Shown piece after piece: positions 15,097 through 15,980 of a DNA stretch of 15,980 nucleotides (position 1 is the first letter of the stretch; each line of letters starts with the position of its first letter). Both the position numbers and the translations under genes were made by a program. The notes under the pieces were generated by a model. That model did not search any database, was not told the DNA's origin, and saw only the letters and a program-made list of their open reading frames with translations. Source of the DNA: an uncultured cyanobacterium (lineage in GTDB: Bacteria; Cyanobacteriota; Cyanobacteriia; PCC-6307; Cyanobiaceae); NCBI GenBank assembly GCA_903934745.1, contig CAIZOZ010000195.1:1-15980 (forward strand). The letters run 5' to 3'.

Positions 15097-15444
15097 AACG
15101 GATCCCTGACCTGCCCCCCCCTGAGTGCATGGCATCGGCGCCATGGCCTTCCTCGGCCTGGTCAGCCAAGACCATCCATCCGGGAAGCAGGAGATCACTG
15201 AAATCGGGCAATTCTCCAGGGCAGGGATTGAAATCTGACCAGAGAAAAAAGAACATGATGACGCCGCTCTTCTGCCATCAATTCTTATAAAATTTCGCGA
15301 TTTCGCTGTTGCGCTGAAAGCAAGATTGGGATGACACGAACCTCCTCTGGAGGCCTGAGGGTTGAAGGCCTGGGAGCCAGGACCGATCGGCTCCCAAAAC
15401 CGTCGGCGACCAACCCCCTGCAGCGGCGAGCTCAGGACGGCAGC
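15097..15444. other. 348-base non-coding gap
   Basis: No credible gene is visible in this gap between two convergent transcripts. It holds a short AT-rich island (15281-15305, including TATAAA at 15286), a CATGGC/GCCATG hairpin (15128-15145), and an eight-pair hairpin TGGGAGCC/GGCTCCCA (15371-15396, ten-base loop) 49 bases below the stop of the minus-strand gene. None of the hairpins is directly followed by a T-run in the useful direction. Confidence 0.6.
15245..15280 (-). terminator. Possible terminator for the minus-strand gene
   Basis: Read on the minus strand, TGATG (15280-15276) pairs with CATCA (15260-15256) with a bulged GC extension, and a T6 run follows at 15250-15245 after five bases. 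It lies about 165 bases after the stop of the right-edge gene. The stem is short and imperfect, so this is weak. Confidence 0.22.
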
Positions 15445-15978
15445 TCAGAGCTTGGATTTGCGTGGGCTGGAGCTCTCCAGCTCAGCTTCCAGCAGGCGCC
15501 GCAGATAAACCGGATCATGCAGGCGCTCATGGGAGGTGCGAGGACCGAATCCAGGCCGGGGCAGCAGCCGATCGCGGCTGGAGTTGCGCCGCCGGCGCCC
15601 CCAGAGCCCAGACCAACCCTGGCGCCAGCTCAGCAGGAGCAGCAAGCCAGAACCGAGAACCACAAAGCCCGCGATCAGCCAGACAAGCTCCGAAGAGGTG
15701 GTGCTGGCGGGGATGGCTGCAGGCCGGAACTCCGACGCCTGAACCACTGGACTCTGAGCTTGCGCCAGTTGGGAGCCCAGGGACTGATCCTGGCCCCGGT
15801 GGGTCTTGGCAGCAGGAGACTCGCCAGAGCGCCGGGGACCGGGCACGATCAGCTCAGGGCGCAAAGCTGCCGCGTGAGCGACATCAAGATGGCCGAGCCC
15901 GACCGCGGCAAGGACCGCCCCGGAACGGCCCAATCCAGCCCCCAGAGACAGGCTGAACGCTTGCGCCGCTACGGGCAT
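15445..15978 (-). CDS. Single-span membrane protein, unknown function (possibly partial)
   Basis: At least 177 residues from ATG 15978, two bases from the window edge, so the true start may lie outside. The first 38 residues are Ala/Gly/Leu-rich and could be the end of a signal peptide (cleavage near AHAAA). A low-complexity Ser/Gln/Ala region follows, then one membrane span (LVWLIAGFVVLGSGLLLLLS, 98-117), then a basic tail starting WRQGWSGLWGRRRRN with a conserved-looking end (RLHDPVYLRRLLEAELE). The arginine cluster after the span predicts the tail is cytoplasmic. No catalytic motif or family is recognised. It is not a PEP-CTERM or LPXTG sorting signal. It converges on the zwf operon. Confidence 0.6.
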   Translation of the reverse strand: MPVAAQAFSLSLGAGLGRSGAVLAAVGLGHLDVAHAAALRPELIVPGPRRSGESPAAKTHRGQDQSLGSQLAQAQSPVVQASEFRPAAIPASTTSSELVWLIAGFVVLGSGLLLLLSWRQGWSGLWGRRRRNSSRDRLLPRPGFGPRTSHERLHDPVYLRRLLEAELESSSPRKSKL

Positions 15979-15980
15979 CC

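Noticed and set aside
15005..15256. Minus-strand open frame of 83 codons entering the gap after the membrane protein gene
   Set aside because: It overlaps the GAP-like gene for over a third of its length and shows no ribosome site or recognisable motif.
1..15980. CRISPR arrays, insertion sequences, prophage or defence genes
   Set aside because: I looked for regularly spaced repeats, transposase, integrase and nuclease motifs and saw none; the content is core metabolic and regulatory genes.

Overview
The window is a gene-dense, visibly GC-rich stretch of cyanobacterial chromosome. A three-domain PetH (ferredoxin-NADP reductase with an N-terminal phycobilisome-linker domain), a KaiB-like-domain SasA kinase, a CpcS/CpeS-type lyase relative, and the zwf-opcA pair all point to a phycobilisome-containing cyanobacterium. 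High GC, short intergenic gaps and this gene set fit the Synechococcus/Cyanobium picocyanobacterial group, but that placement is inference.

Layout. The left end (1-855, +) is the 3' part of a glycoside-hydrolase-like (GHL10/DUF187) gene. It converges with a four-gene minus-strand block (5127 down to 861): a CpcS/CpeS-like lyase, a secreted small protein of unknown function, pepN (M1 aminopeptidase), and a secreted Cys-rich small protein. Diverging from that block is sasA (5269-6489, +), followed by tRNA-Glu(UUC) at 6602-6674 and a non-coding stretch with a strong inverted repeat. An SRPBCC-domain gene (minus, 7458 to 6892) diverges from petH (7648-8832), which ends at a clear rho-independent terminator.

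The right half is a plus-strand run with little or no space between genes from opcA on: zwf, opcA, cobB/cbiA, acylphosphatase, histidine phosphatase, and a GAP/LysE-like membrane protein (8998-15096). Zwf and OpcA form the light/dark-controlled entry to the oxidative pentose phosphate pathway, and PetH sits at the other end of the NADPH economy. SasA is the clock output kinase that in model cyanobacteria governs night-time metabolism including this pathway, so the neighbourhood is thematically coherent. CobB belongs to (pseudo)cobalamin synthesis. A minus-strand gene for a single-span membrane protein enters from the right edge, separated from the operon by a 348-base non-coding gap.

No mobile element, CRISPR array or recognisable defence system is visible, and I do not see an undescribed multi-gene system. 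The points most worth a second look are: the long out-of-frame cobB/acylphosphatase overlap with odd tails on both proteins; a low-complexity insertion in the histidine phosphatase; the OpcA CSESGGC cysteine pair next to a Zwf with no C-terminal cysteine; and the inverted repeat after tRNA-Glu. Several genes here have no usable ATG and appear to start at TTG or CTG.
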